Of a DNA stretch of 64,000 nucleotides, positions 43,781 through 52,141 are shown one piece after another. The stretch is from positions 4,216,001-4,280,000 of the forward strand of contig NZ_CP015079.1 in the NCBI RefSeq assembly GCF_001653335.1, written 5' to 3'. The notes beneath the pieces were generated by a model. It saw only the letters and a list, made by a program, of their open reading frames with translations, was not told the origin of the DNA and did not search any database. A program made the position numbers and the translations under genes. Position 1 is the first letter of the stretch, and each line of letters starts with the position of its first letter. Source of the DNA: Nocardioides dokdonensis FR1436 (lineage in GTDB: Bacteria; Actinomycetota; Actinomycetes; Propionibacteriales; Nocardioidaceae).

Positions 43781-43856
43781 GAGCCCTGCACCGCCTCGTC
43801 TCGTCCGGCCCCGATCGTAGCCAGTGCGCCCGGACCACCCCGGTGTGGCACACACG

Positions 43857-43877
43857 TCTACGATGTTCCTTCGTAGA
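43857..43877. promoter_or_regulatory. operator TCTACGA-N7-TCGTAGA (BlaI-type)
   Basis: Perfect 7-base arms, 7-base spacer, between the divergent blaI-like and BNR-type lipoprotein genes. Differs from 42354-42374 only at one arm position per side. Confidence 0.75.
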
Positions 43878-43899
43878 TCCCTGCTCCGAGAGGTCCACC

Positions 43900-44757
43900 G
43901 TGCTCCTTCGCCCCAGCCGCAGGCTCGCCCCCCTGGCCCTGGTCCTGAGCACGGCTCTCGTGCTGACGGCGTGCTCCGACAGTCGCGACGGCGACGGGGC
44001 CCAGGACCGCACGTTCGCTCCCGACCACATCCACGGTCTCGCCGAGGAGCCGGGCACCGGGCGGCTCCTCATCGCCACCCATGACGGACTCTTCGCCCTC
44101 GCGGACGGGGACGACGAGCCGACGCCGGTCGGCGACACCACCGCGGACCTGATGGGCTTCACCGTCTCTCCCGACGGTGACTTCCACGCCAGCGGACACC
44201 CGGGCCCCGGCGAGCCGGGCCCGTCCGCGCTCGGGCTGGTGACCTCCGACGACGCCGGCCTGACCTGGAAGAACGTCTCCCTGGGCGGCGAGGCGGACTT
44301 CCACGCCCTGGACGCCACCCCGACCGCGGTCTACGGCGTCGACGCGGGGGTGCGCCTGATGCGCAGCACCGATTCAGGAGAGAGCTGGGACGAGCTCGCC
44401 CTGCCCCAGCCGGTCGTCGACATCGCCGCCGACCCGGGCTCGGACGCCCTGGTCGTGACCAGCGAGGCAGGCCCACTGCTGAGCACCGACGCGGGCGCGA
44501 CCTTCGCCCCCATCGCAGAAGCCCCGGTCATGGTGCTCGTCGACTGGGCCGAGGGCGGCAGCCTCGTCGGGGTGGACCCGTCCGGCCAGGTCTTCACCGC
44601 CGACGACCCGGGCTCCTGGACCTCCCGGGGCACGGTGGACGGCGCCGTCCAGGCACTGACGACCGGCAGCCAGGGCGCGATCTACGTGACGACCCAGGAC
44701 GCCCTGCTGCGCAGCGACGACGGCGGCGAGTCGTTCAGCACCGTCATGAGCTACTGA
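43900..44757 (+). CDS. BNR/sortilin-type beta-propeller lipoprotein (F510_1955-like)
   Basis: A 285-residue exported lipoprotein (lipobox LTAC, Cys25). Propeller repeats are visible as DDAGLTWKNV, STDSGESWDEL, STDAGATFAPI and SDDGGESFSTV, the Asp-box pattern. It begins PDHIHGLAEEPGTGRLLIAT, which matches a family often near copper genes. GTG at 43900 with GAGAGG upstream. Divergent from the BlaI operon; shares its operator. Confidence 0.8.
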   Translation: MLLRPSRRLAPLALVLSTALVLTACSDSRDGDGAQDRTFAPDHIHGLAEEPGTGRLLIATHDGLFALADGDDEPTPVGDTTADLMGFTVSPDGDFHASGHPGPGEPGPSALGLVTSDDAGLTWKNVSLGGEADFHALDATPTAVYGVDAGVRLMRSTDSGESWDELALPQPVVDIAADPGSDALVVTSEAGPLLSTDAGATFAPIAEAPVMVLVDWAEGGSLVGVDPSGQVFTADDPGSWTSRGTVDGAVQALTTGSQGAIYVTTQDALLRSDDGGESFSTVMSY

Positions 44758-45089
44758 CGCACCACCCCTGCCGACTGTCGAGACCGACAGCGGGGATGGC
44801 GGGCGTCGCTCCGCCGACCGCTGCCCCCCTCCCCCCGCCCGCGAGACGGCGACCCGGCGCGAATATCGCACCGACCCGGCGCAGATCGACCACCCGAGCA
44901 GTCGATGCGTCGGCCGGTTCGGGCCGACTCGGCGCGACATCCGCGCCGGGTCGCGGGGATATTTGCGCCGGGTCGGGCTCTTGTGATGCATGTGTGGGTG
45001 GCTGAGCGTGCCGTGAATGAGCGCACGCCGCTCTCTGTCTAGGTTTCTGAACTGTCGAGGAACTGAAACCAGGTGCACAGGAGAGCGGC
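44758..45089. other. gene-free stretch with 22-bp repeats and left end of insertion sequence
   Basis: No coding frame I can support. It holds CT-rich spacer, two 22-bp units at 44851-44894, an inverted unit and 22-bp array at 44926-44975, then the left inverted repeat of the insertion sequence (44976-44999) and the transposase leader. Confidence 0.7.
44851..44975. repeat. 22-bp intergenic repeats (site B)
   Basis: Two forward units at 44851 and 44873, then an inverted unit GACTCGGCGCGACATC facing CCGGGTC cores at 44946 and 44968, again 22 bases apart. The last core abuts the insertion sequence. Confidence 0.7.
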
Positions 45090-46405
45090 GTGCGCGATGC
45101 CACCTTATGGCGTGCTCTTGTCGGGTGTGAGAACACCGTGATCGAGGGCGTTGACTTCGAGCAGGAATTGCAGCAGGTCACCATCCGGGTCCGCCCGGTA
45201 GCTCGTCAGCGTGGCCGCTGTGGCCGTTGCCAGCGCCCCTCGCCGGGCTACGACGCAGGTCGAGGACGCCGGCACTGGCGCGCTTTGGACCTGGGCACGA
45301 TCCGGTGTCAGCTGCAGGGCGATGCGCCGCGGGTGCGGTGTCGTGAGCACGGCGTGGTGGTAGCTCACCTGCCCTGGGCCCGCCATGGTGCTAGGGCAAG
45401 CAGGGCATTCGAGGACCAGGTCGCCTGGTTGGCCACCCAGACCTCGAAGATCGCGGTCACCGAGCTGATGCGCATTGCGTGGCGCACCGTAGGCGCGGTC
45501 ATCACCCGTGTCTGGGCCGAGGTAGAAGGACGCGTCGACCTGCTGAGTGGGCTCACCAGGATCGGGATCGACGAAGTCTCCTACCGGCGCGGGCACCTGT
45601 ACCTGATGGTCGTCATCGACCACGACACCGGCCGACTGGTGTGGGCCGGCAAGGGCCAGACCAAGGCCACCTTGCAGTCCTTCTTCGATGCCCTCGGGCC
45701 CGAACGGTCCGCCCAGATCACCCACGTCACCGCTGACAGCGCCGGCTACATCGCCGACGTCGTAGGCACCAACTGCCCTGCCGTGATCCAGGCCGCTGAT
45801 CCCTTCCACGTCGTGAAGTGGGCCAACGACGCCCTCGGGGAGGTCCGGTTGACTGCCTGGCGCGAGGCACGAGCAGCGGTGCGCGCGAACCCGCCACGAC
45901 GCGGACGACCAGTTAAGGACGCACCACCGCACCTGGAGTCACAGCGCCTGCGACTGCTCACCCGCTCCCGCTACGCGCTGTGGAAGAACCCCGAGAACCT
46001 CACCAGCAGCCAGAGTGCCCAACTGAAGTGGATCGCACAGACCGACCCCCGACTGTGGCGCGGCTACCAGCTCAAAGAAGGGCTACGCGCGATCTTCAAA
46101 CTGCCCCACCACGAGGCCCCCGAGGCGCTCAATGCCTGGATCACCTCAGCGCAACGCTGCCGCATCCCCCAGTTCGCAGCACTAGCCAAGACCGTGCAGG
46201 CCCAACGCGGCCCCATCCTGCTGGCCATCGAGCACGGCCTGTCCAACGGCCGCACCGAAGCCGTCAACCTGCGCATCCGACTACGAACCCGCATGGCCTA
46301 CGGCTTCCGCGACCCCCACGCTCTGATTGCCATCCTCATGCTCACTCTCGGCGGCCACCGACCCCGACTACCCGGCAGATGACCCACACATCAGTCACAA
46401 GAGCC
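44976..46405 (+). mobile_element. ISL3-like insertion sequence
   Basis: About 1430 bases. Terminal inverted repeats of 24 bases (44976-44999 and 46382-46405; GGCTCTTGTGA...TGTGTGGGT) with three mismatches. The 8-base direct repeat CCGGGTCG lies at 44968-44975 and 46405-46412, one base shared with the right end, fitting the 8-bp target duplications of ISL3 elements. One intact transposase fills it. It interrupts the 22-bp repeat array. Confidence 0.9.
45090..46382 (+). CDS. ISL3-family transposase
   Basis: A 430-residue DDE transposase. N-terminal zinc-ribbon-like CGRCQRPSPGYD and later CREHG, then the catalytic triad: Asp in RIGIDEVSYRRGHLYLM, Asp in VIQAADPFHVVKWAN, Glu in GLSNGRTEAVNLRIR. 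Full-length, no frameshift, so probably active. GTG start with CAGGAG upstream; the stop overlaps the right inverted repeat by one base. Confidence 0.95.
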   Translation: MRDATLWRALVGCENTVIEGVDFEQELQQVTIRVRPVARQRGRCGRCQRPSPGYDAGRGRRHWRALDLGTIRCQLQGDAPRVRCREHGVVVAHLPWARHGARASRAFEDQVAWLATQTSKIAVTELMRIAWRTVGAVITRVWAEVEGRVDLLSGLTRIGIDEVSYRRGHLYLMVVIDHDTGRLVWAGKGQTKATLQSFFDALGPERSAQITHVTADSAGYIADVVGTNCPAVIQAADPFHVVKWANDALGEVRLTAWREARAAVRANPPRRGRPVKDAPPHLESQRLRLLTRSRYALWKNPENLTSSQSAQLKWIAQTDPRLWRGYQLKEGLRAIFKLPHHEAPEALNAWITSAQRCRIPQFAALAKTVQAQRGPILLAIEHGLSNGRTEAVNLRIRLRTRMAYGFRDPHALIAILMLTLGGHRPRLPGR

Positions 46406-46456
46406 CGGGTCGCGGGGATATCTGCGCCGGGTCGCGGGGATATTTGCGCCGGGTCG
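46405..46456. repeat. 22-bp intergenic repeats (site C)
   Basis: CCGGGTC cores at 46405, 46427 and 46449, each 22 bases apart, with GATATCTGC/GATATTTGC spacers. It continues site B on the other side of the insertion sequence and keeps the same phase. Confidence 0.8.
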
Positions 46457-46464
46457 GCGGGCGG

Positions 46465-47484
46465 TCAGGGCTTCTCGGCGACGATGCGCCAGTTGAGGTC
46501 GGCGATCTTGGCGCGCTCGGCCCGGGTCCAGGCCTCGCCGCCGGTCTGCAGCAGCTCGAGGGACTCCTCGATCCAGGCCGGGGCGATGCGCGCCTTCTCC
46601 AGCAGCCGGACCAGCCGACGCCCGTGCAGGATCAGGTCGCGCTTCTGCTCGCACAGCGGCCACGCCTCGCTCCGCGAGGGTGCCGAGAGCACGATCCGGA
46701 ACCCCGCGCGTTCCAGCGCGGCGCAGACGTCGGCGGGGTACATCGACTGGGTCGCTGCCAGGGTCGGCAGGTAGAGCCGGTGCAGGGCGACGTGCTCCTC
46801 GTCGTCCCAGTCGAAGAACGGGGTGAGCAGGTACTCCGAGCACGCGTAGCGAGCCCCCGGCCTGAGGACCCGGTACATCTCGGCGGCGTGGGCGTCGAGC
46901 TCCTCCTTCTTGAAGAAGGGCCACACCGCCTGGAACGAGAAGCACCCGTCGAACGACTCCGAGGGGTAGTCCAGCGGGTCGTGGTGGTTGCCGACCTTGA
47001 AGTGCAACCGGTCGCTCATCCGGCTCCGGGCGGCCCAGTCGATCGCGTTCTGCACCTGGTCGGGGTCGATGTTGTAGCCCGAGACCTGACCCCCGGTCAG
47101 CGTGGCGAGGTGGTGGGCGATCCGGCCACGGCCGCAGCCCATGTCGAGCAGGTGCGAGCCGCCCGGGTCAGCCAGCGCCAGGTCCGTGAGCAGCGCCTCC
47201 TCGGTGAGGATCTGGTTGTCGTAGAGACCCTTGTCGGCGTCCAGCATCGGGGGGATGTAGAGCTTCTCCAGGTCGAAGACCGAGAGCATGTTGTTGAGCA
47301 CCTTGTAGTAGTCCGCGACCGCCCGGGTCTCGTCCTCGGTCTCGGTGGCCTCGCCGGCCTGCATCCGCTGGAAGAACCGGTAGGCGTCGATGCAGGCCTG
47401 CTTGTCCTCCGCCGGGAGGGTCGCCAGCCGCTTGAGTCCGGTGAGGGCGGTCTTGAATCGGTAGGTGTCCACAGTTACATTCAT
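46465..47484 (-). CDS. SAM-dependent methyltransferase (sterol/lipid-methyltransferase-like)
   Basis: A 339-residue methyltransferase. Motif I is HLLDMGCGRGRIAHHLATLTGG, motif II YNIDPDQVQNA; SFQAVWPFFKKEEL and VLRPGARYACSEYLLTPFF follow, as in C-methyltransferases of the sterol/fatty-acid type. Residues 1-120 are an extra N-terminal region with many charged helices. It is divergent from a TetR gene with a dyad between them. Acceptor unknown. Confidence 0.85.
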   Translation of the reverse strand: MNVTVDTYRFKTALTGLKRLATLPAEDKQACIDAYRFFQRMQAGEATETEDETRAVADYYKVLNNMLSVFDLEKLYIPPMLDADKGLYDNQILTEEALLTDLALADPGGSHLLDMGCGRGRIAHHLATLTGGQVSGYNIDPDQVQNAIDWAARSRMSDRLHFKVGNHHDPLDYPSESFDGCFSFQAVWPFFKKEELDAHAAEMYRVLRPGARYACSEYLLTPFFDWDDEEHVALHRLYLPTLAATQSMYPADVCAALERAGFRIVLSAPSRSEAWPLCEQKRDLILHGRRLVRLLEKARIAPAWIEESLELLQTGGEAWTRAERAKIADLNWRIVAEKP

Positions 47485-47504
47485 ACAACAGGTGGATGAA
47501 TGTA
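47476..47504. promoter_or_regulatory. inverted repeat TACATTCAT-N11-ATGAATGTA, TetR operator candidate
   Basis: Nine-base perfect arms between the divergent methyltransferase and TetR genes. The ATG at 47496 lies in the right arm, so the TetR start at 47523 is preferred. Confidence 0.7.
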
Positions 47505-47522
47505 TGGAAGGGGTGCGACGAC

Positions 47523-48146
47523 ATGGGTCACCACGGCTGGCGGGGCGACCCGCCGCCCACCGAGGCACTGGCCCGGGAGCGCATCCTGGCCGCGGCCGGC
47601 CGCTGCCTGGACCGCGCCGGCGTCCGCAAGACCACGCTCTCGGACGTCGCGGCCGAGGTCGGCGTCACCCGGCAGACCGTCTACCGCTACTACCCCAGCC
47701 TCGCCGACCTGCTCAGCGCGCTCGCCGAGGCCGGCGCCGCCGACTTCATCGAGCGGATGCGCGCCCACCTGACTCCGCTCGACGCACCGGTCGACGTCGT
47801 CACCGGCGCCATCGTCTTCTGCCTCGAGGAGCTGCCCCGCGACACCCGCATCGCCCTGCTCCTCGATGCCGACGACGAGGGTCTCTTCGGTCGCGGGATC
47901 ACCTCGACGACCGGGTTCGGGCTCGGCGGGCAGTTCCTGCGCGACCTACCCGTGGGCTGGGGCGCCTGCGGTGTGCCGGACGACGACCTCGACGATCTCG
48001 CCGAGCTGATGCTGCGCCTCATCGGCTCCTGGATGCAGCACCCGCCGACCACGCCCCGCAGCCCCGACGACGTACGCCGATTCGTGCGGCGCTGGTTCGG
48101 GCCGGCCCTGAGCACCGACCCTCCCCCTCACGACGTCAGGTCGTAG
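47523..48146 (+). CDS. TetR-family regulator
   Basis: A 207-residue regulator. HTH region TTLSDVAAEVGVTRQTVYRYYPSLADLL (residues ~40-67); the ligand-binding half is Trp- and Leu-rich with GSWMQHPP near the end. It probably represses the divergent methyltransferase through the dyad at 47476. Its 3' end overlaps the convergent glycosyltransferase by 19 bases. Confidence 0.86.
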   Translation: MGHHGWRGDPPPTEALARERILAAAGRCLDRAGVRKTTLSDVAAEVGVTRQTVYRYYPSLADLLSALAEAGAADFIERMRAHLTPLDAPVDVVTGAIVFCLEELPRDTRIALLLDADDEGLFGRGITSTTGFGLGGQFLRDLPVGWGACGVPDDDLDDLAELMLRLIGSWMQHPPTTPRSPDDVRRFVRRWFGPALSTDPPPHDVRS

Positions 48147-50083
48147 AGCTCCACGCCGTCGACGGTGGTCGACGCGAAGGTGCTGCTCACCCAGGCGCTG
48201 ATCTGCGTCGACGAGCCCGACTCCTGGCCCCCGACCGCTCCGCCGGGTCCGCCACCGGTCCCGCCACCGCGCCCGGCGTCCGAGCCCGCGATGAACCAGT
48301 GCACCTCGCCGTCGGCGACCCACTGCTGGAACTCCTCCAGCGTGGGCGAGGGGTCGGTGCCGTTGAAGCCACCGATGGCCAGCACCGGCTCCCCCGACCC
48401 CAGCTGGTAGCCGGCCGCGGACTGCGCCCCGACCGCGGCGCCGACCCACGTGAAGGAGTCGGCGTCCTCGGTGAGCAGCTCGAGCAGCGCGTCGGATGGC
48501 GTGCTGGCGTCGAGCAGCCCACCGGCCCCGCCCCCGCCGGGTGCACCGCCGGGTGCACCGCCGGGTGCACCGCCGGGCGCACCGCCGGGTCGAGCGCCAC
48601 CTCGTGCCCCGGTGTCGTCGCCGGTGGTGACGGCGGGTCCGGCGCTGGGCAGCGAGCCGGTGTGCGCGGTGCCCGCAGTCTGCACGGCGTACGCCGTCGG
48701 GCCGGCGAGGCCGGCGAGCAGCGCGGCCGCGGCGACCGCGACGACCAGGCGGCGGCCCAGCAGCGGCAGCGCGAGCAGGCCCGCGGTGGCGGCCAGGCCG
48801 ACCACCAGGACCCCGACGCGCAGGGGTGGGAACCACTCGGGGCTGCGCGAGAGCAGGACCCAGGCCAACGCGGTGGTGACGGCCATCGTGGCGGCGAGCA
48901 CCGCGCGGGCCGGCCACTGCGCACGCAGCCGCCAGACCCCGGTCGCCCCGATGCCCACCAGGGCCGCGAGCGGCGCGGCCAGCGCGACGACGTAGTAGCC
49001 GTGGATGATGCCCTGCATCAGGCTGAAGGTCAGGGCGGTGACGAGCAGCGGGCCGAGCCACAGCAGGACCTGGGCGCGCCGCGGGTCGGTGCGTGGCGCG
49101 CGCCACGACCACCACAGGAGGGTGCCGGCCAGCAGCAGCGCGGCCGGCAGCAGCCAGGCGACCTGCCCGCCGAAGTCGGCGTCGAACATGCGCAGCAGGC
49201 CCGGCGTCCCCCACTGGTCGCCCCCGCCGCCGCGCGTGACGGAGCCGGCCTCGTCCCCGGTGATCCGGCCCAGGCCGTTGTAGCCCAGGGCCAGCTCCAG
49301 GGCGCTGTTGGTCTGCGACCCACCGATGTAGGGACGGGCCGAGGCCGGCCACAGCTCGGCGATCGCGATCCACCAGCCCGAGGCCACGACCAGCGCGGCG
49401 CCCGCGGCGACCAGCTGCCGCAGGCGGCGGCGTACCGGTGTGTCGGCGGTGAGCAGGTAGACGCCCACGAACGCGGGCAGCACCAGGTAGGCCTGCAGGG
49501 TCTTGGTGAGGAACCCGGTGCCGACGAGGGCCGCGGCGAGCACGAGCCACCGGGTGCGGGTCGACTCCTGGGCGCGCACCATCGCGTACGTCGCGCCGGT
49601 GAGCAGCAGCACCAGCAGGGCGTCGGGGTTGTCGAAGCGGAACATCAGCGCGGCCACCGGCGTCAGCGCGAGCACCGCTCCGGCCAGCAGTGCGGCCGGC
49701 GCCGAGAAGTGGCGCCGGACGGTGGCGTGGACCAGGCCCACGGTGGCCACCCCCATCAGGGCCTGCGGCACCAGCAGGCTCCAGGTGCTCATCCCGAAGA
49801 TCCGCGCCGAGAGCGCCATCACCCACAGCGAGGCGGGCGGCTTGTCGACGGTGATGGCGTTGCCGGCGTCGAGGGAGCCGAAGAAGAACGCCGTCCACGA
49901 CTCGCTGCCGGCCTGCACCGCGCTGGCGTAGAACGCGTTGGCCCAGCCGGAGGCGGCCAGGTCCCAGGTGTAGAGCAGCGCGGTCAGGGCGAGCAGGCCC
50001 AGGAGGGCCGGGCGCTCCCACGCCGGGGCGGCGGCGCGGGCCGTGCTCGGCGCCTCGCGCGGGGTCGTCAGGGTGGTGCTCAT
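48128..50083 (-). CDS. GT39-type membrane glycosyltransferase (ArnT/PMT-like)
   Basis: A 651-residue protein. N-terminal ~450 residues are ~11 helices; LDAGNAITVDKPPASLWVMAL gives the catalytic-loop Asp typical of GT39 proteins, and the RFDNPDALLVLLL segment follows. Gly/Ala/Pro-rich region ~510-535 (PGGAPGGAPGGAPGG) joins to a soluble C-terminal domain ending FASTTVDGVELYDLTS. Uses a polyprenyl-phosphate sugar to decorate wall polymers or proteins (family knowledge). ATGA overlap with the GT2 gene. Confidence 0.88.
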   Translation of the reverse strand: MSTTLTTPREAPSTARAAAPAWERPALLGLLALTALLYTWDLAASGWANAFYASAVQAGSESWTAFFFGSLDAGNAITVDKPPASLWVMALSARIFGMSTWSLLVPQALMGVATVGLVHATVRRHFSAPAALLAGAVLALTPVAALMFRFDNPDALLVLLLTGATYAMVRAQESTRTRWLVLAAALVGTGFLTKTLQAYLVLPAFVGVYLLTADTPVRRRLRQLVAAGAALVVASGWWIAIAELWPASARPYIGGSQTNSALELALGYNGLGRITGDEAGSVTRGGGGDQWGTPGLLRMFDADFGGQVAWLLPAALLLAGTLLWWSWRAPRTDPRRAQVLLWLGPLLVTALTFSLMQGIIHGYYVVALAAPLAALVGIGATGVWRLRAQWPARAVLAATMAVTTALAWVLLSRSPEWFPPLRVGVLVVGLAATAGLLALPLLGRRLVVAVAAAALLAGLAGPTAYAVQTAGTAHTGSLPSAGPAVTTGDDTGARGGARPGGAPGGAPGGAPGGAPGGGGAGGLLDASTPSDALLELLTEDADSFTWVGAAVGAQSAAGYQLGSGEPVLAIGGFNGTDPSPTLEEFQQWVADGEVHWFIAGSDAGRGGGTGGGPGGAVGGQESGSSTQISAWVSSTFASTTVDGVELYDLTS

Positions 50084-51321
50084 CGGGTGCTCCAGTGGTG
50101 GTCGGGACTGTCGGCGGGGGTCGCGCTCGCGAAGACCCAGGAGCGCAGCAGCACGAAACGCAGGACGGTGGCGACCAGGTTCGCGACGGTCAGCACGACC
50201 AGCTCCAGGGCGTGCCCCGGGTCGCTGCCGGCGTGCAGCACGAGCAGCGAACCCGAGGTCAGCGCCAGCGCGAGGCCGAGGACCACCAGCCCCTGGGCGT
50301 GGTGGCGCAGCAGCCCCGAGCGGCCGCGCACGGAGAAGGTGAGGCGACGGTTGGCAGCGGTGTTGCCCAGCGTCGTCACCAGCAGGGCCAGCAGGTTGGC
50401 GACCTGGGCGCCGGTGCCCTGCCGCAGCAGCCAGAACACCAGGGCGTAGGCGAGGGTGCTGAGCACCCCGATGGCGGCGAAGCGCAGCGCCTGCACGACG
50501 CCGGGCAGCGGTCGCTGGGCCCGGGCTCCGGGGCCGCGCACCTCGTCGAGGGGGATCCGCCCGGCGGCCAGGCCGCGGGCCAGGCGGGCCGTGCCGCGCA
50601 GGTCGTCGATCGCGGTGCGCACGACGTCGACCCGGCTGTCGGGGTCGTCGACCCAGTCGACCGGCACCTCGTGGATGCGCAGCCCGGCTCGCTCGGCGAT
50701 GACGAGGAGCTCGGTGTCGAAGAACCAGGTCTCGTCGCGCACCAGCGGCAGCAGCCGCTGCGCCACGTCGCGGCGTACGGCCTTGAAACCGCACTGCGCG
50801 TCGCTGAAGCGGGCGCCCAGCACGCCGCGGAGCAACAGGTTGTAGGAGCGCGAGACGAGCTCGCGCTGCGGGCCCCGGGTGACCCGCGAGGAGCTGCTGA
50901 GCCGCGACCCGATCGCCAGGTCGCTGTGCCCGGAGAGCAGGGGTGCGACCAGCGGCAGCAGCGCGTCGAGATCGGTGGAGAGGTCGACGTCCATGTAGGC
51001 GACGACGGAGGCGCTGCTGCGCGACCACACGTGGCGCAGCGCCCGGCCCCGGCCCTTCTCGGCCAGGTGCACCGCCCGCACGCCCGGCAGCTCGGCGACG
51101 AGCTCGAGCGCGATCGCCCAGGTCCGGTCGGTGCTGGCGTTGTCGGCGATGGTCACGGTCGCCTCGAAGGGGAAGCGCTCGCCCAGGTAGCCGTGCAGGC
51201 GGCGCACCGACGCGGCGAGGTCGTCCTGCTCGTTGTGGACCGGCACCACGATCTCGAGCGTGGTGGCGACCGGGCTCTCGATCGGGTCCACGACCGGGCC
51301 GGGCAGCATCGTGGCAGTCAC
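50080..51321 (-). CDS. GT2 glycosyltransferase fused to GtrA-like membrane domain
   Basis: A 413-residue protein. Residues ~20-260 are a GT-A dolichol-phosphate-mannose-synthase-like domain: LEIVVPVHNEQDDLAASV, TIADNASTDRTWAIAL, YMDVDLSTDLDALLP (DxD). From ~275, four helices (LRFAAIGVLSTLAYALVFW, TLGNTAANRRLTFSVRG) form a GtrA unit. It probably makes or flips a polyprenyl-linked sugar for the GT39 protein next to it. Overlaps of four bases on both sides. Confidence 0.9.
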   Translation of the reverse strand: MTATMLPGPVVDPIESPVATTLEIVVPVHNEQDDLAASVRRLHGYLGERFPFEATVTIADNASTDRTWAIALELVAELPGVRAVHLAEKGRGRALRHVWSRSSASVVAYMDVDLSTDLDALLPLVAPLLSGHSDLAIGSRLSSSSRVTRGPQRELVSRSYNLLLRGVLGARFSDAQCGFKAVRRDVAQRLLPLVRDETWFFDTELLVIAERAGLRIHEVPVDWVDDPDSRVDVVRTAIDDLRGTARLARGLAAGRIPLDEVRGPGARAQRPLPGVVQALRFAAIGVLSTLAYALVFWLLRQGTGAQVANLLALLVTTLGNTAANRRLTFSVRGRSGLLRHHAQGLVVLGLALALTSGSLLVLHAGSDPGHALELVVLTVANLVATVLRFVLLRSWVFASATPADSPDHHWSTR

Positions 51322-51890
51322 GTCGTGGTCCCGGCCTCGGTGCCGCCCGCCATGATCCGCAGCGCGACGAGGTCGCCCCCGTCACTGCTCCGGCCGGCCA
51401 CCAGGAGGATCGTGTCGCCCTCGACGAGGTCGGTCGTGGCCACCTCGTCACCGCCGCGCACGACGAGTGTCTCGCTGGTCGTCAGGTAGGTCTGGCTGCC
51501 GGAGGAGGTCTCGACCTGGATGCTGGAAGCAGACAACGAGGCGATGGTGCCCTCGACCGGTGCGCTCATCGGTGCCCCACCGCCACCGGGGCCGCCCTGG
51601 CCGGCAGCACCGCCGGGCTGCGCGGCACCGGCCGCCGTCTGGTCGGCGGCGGAGGGGGCGGTTTCGCCGGAGCTCTGGACGAGCGCGACGACCGACCCGC
51701 CGGCGATCACACCGGCCGCGACGAGGCCGGCCATCCGCCAGCGCGGCCCCGGGCGCGAGCCGGTGCCGGGCGCTGCGTCACGGCCTGTCCCGGAGACGGA
51801 GGGGGCAGCAACGGGGTGCAGCCAGTCCTCCTGAGCAGCCTGCTGAGCGGGGGGCTGGACGGGCTGGTCAGGGTGCTGGGCGTCAGTCAT
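51318..51890 (-). CDS. DUF5666-like membrane-anchored protein
   Basis: A 190-residue protein: Pro/Gln-rich N-terminus, one helix (GLVAAGVIAGGSVVALVQ), a Gly-rich linker (GGAAGQGGPGGGG) and a small beta domain (PVEGTIASLSASSIQVETSS, VVRGGDEVATTDLVEGDTIL) like DUF5666. The ATG at 51890 has AAGGAC upstream. First gene of the glycosyltransferase operon. Role unknown; extracytoplasmic. Confidence 0.75.
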   Translation of the reverse strand: MTDAQHPDQPVQPPAQQAAQEDWLHPVAAPSVSGTGRDAAPGTGSRPGPRWRMAGLVAAGVIAGGSVVALVQSSGETAPSAADQTAAGAAQPGGAAGQGGPGGGGAPMSAPVEGTIASLSASSIQVETSSGSQTYLTTSETLVVRGGDEVATTDLVEGDTILLVAGRSSDGGDLVALRIMAGGTEAGTTT

Positions 51891-52001
51891 GAGCGTCCTT
51901 CCGGGACACGATGGGGTGGGATGCGACGAGACTGACGAGCGAGCCTGGGACCGACCCGAGCCCTGCCTGCGAGGTTGCTGGGAACCTGCCCACCCGGCCT
52001 G

Positions 52002-52067
52002 GATCCGGGCCGGGTCACGGTGAGATCCGGGCCGGGTCACGGTGAGATCCGGGCCGGGTCGGCGAGG
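52002..52067. repeat. 22-bp intergenic repeats (site D)
   Basis: GATCCGGGCCGGGTCACGGT-type unit at 52002, 52024 and a diverged copy at 52046, exact 22-base period, core CCGGGTC as at sites A-C. It lies in the 251-base gap between the DUF5666 gene and the response-regulator gene; the rest of that gap holds nothing I recognise. Confidence 0.8.
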
Positions 52068-52141
52068 TGGGGGCCGGCGTTCACAGGAAGTTCCCAGGCC
52101 GCGCACAGGCGCGGCCCGGGCCGGCGGGCGAGGATGGTCGC

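Noticed and set aside
46405..46456. CRISPR-like reading of the 22-bp repeats
   Set aside because: Spacers are near-identical and too short, with no cas genes nearby.
47496..47522. Earlier ATG start for the TetR gene
   Set aside because: It lies inside the operator arm and lacks a ribosome site; the ATG at 47523 has GGAAGG upstream.
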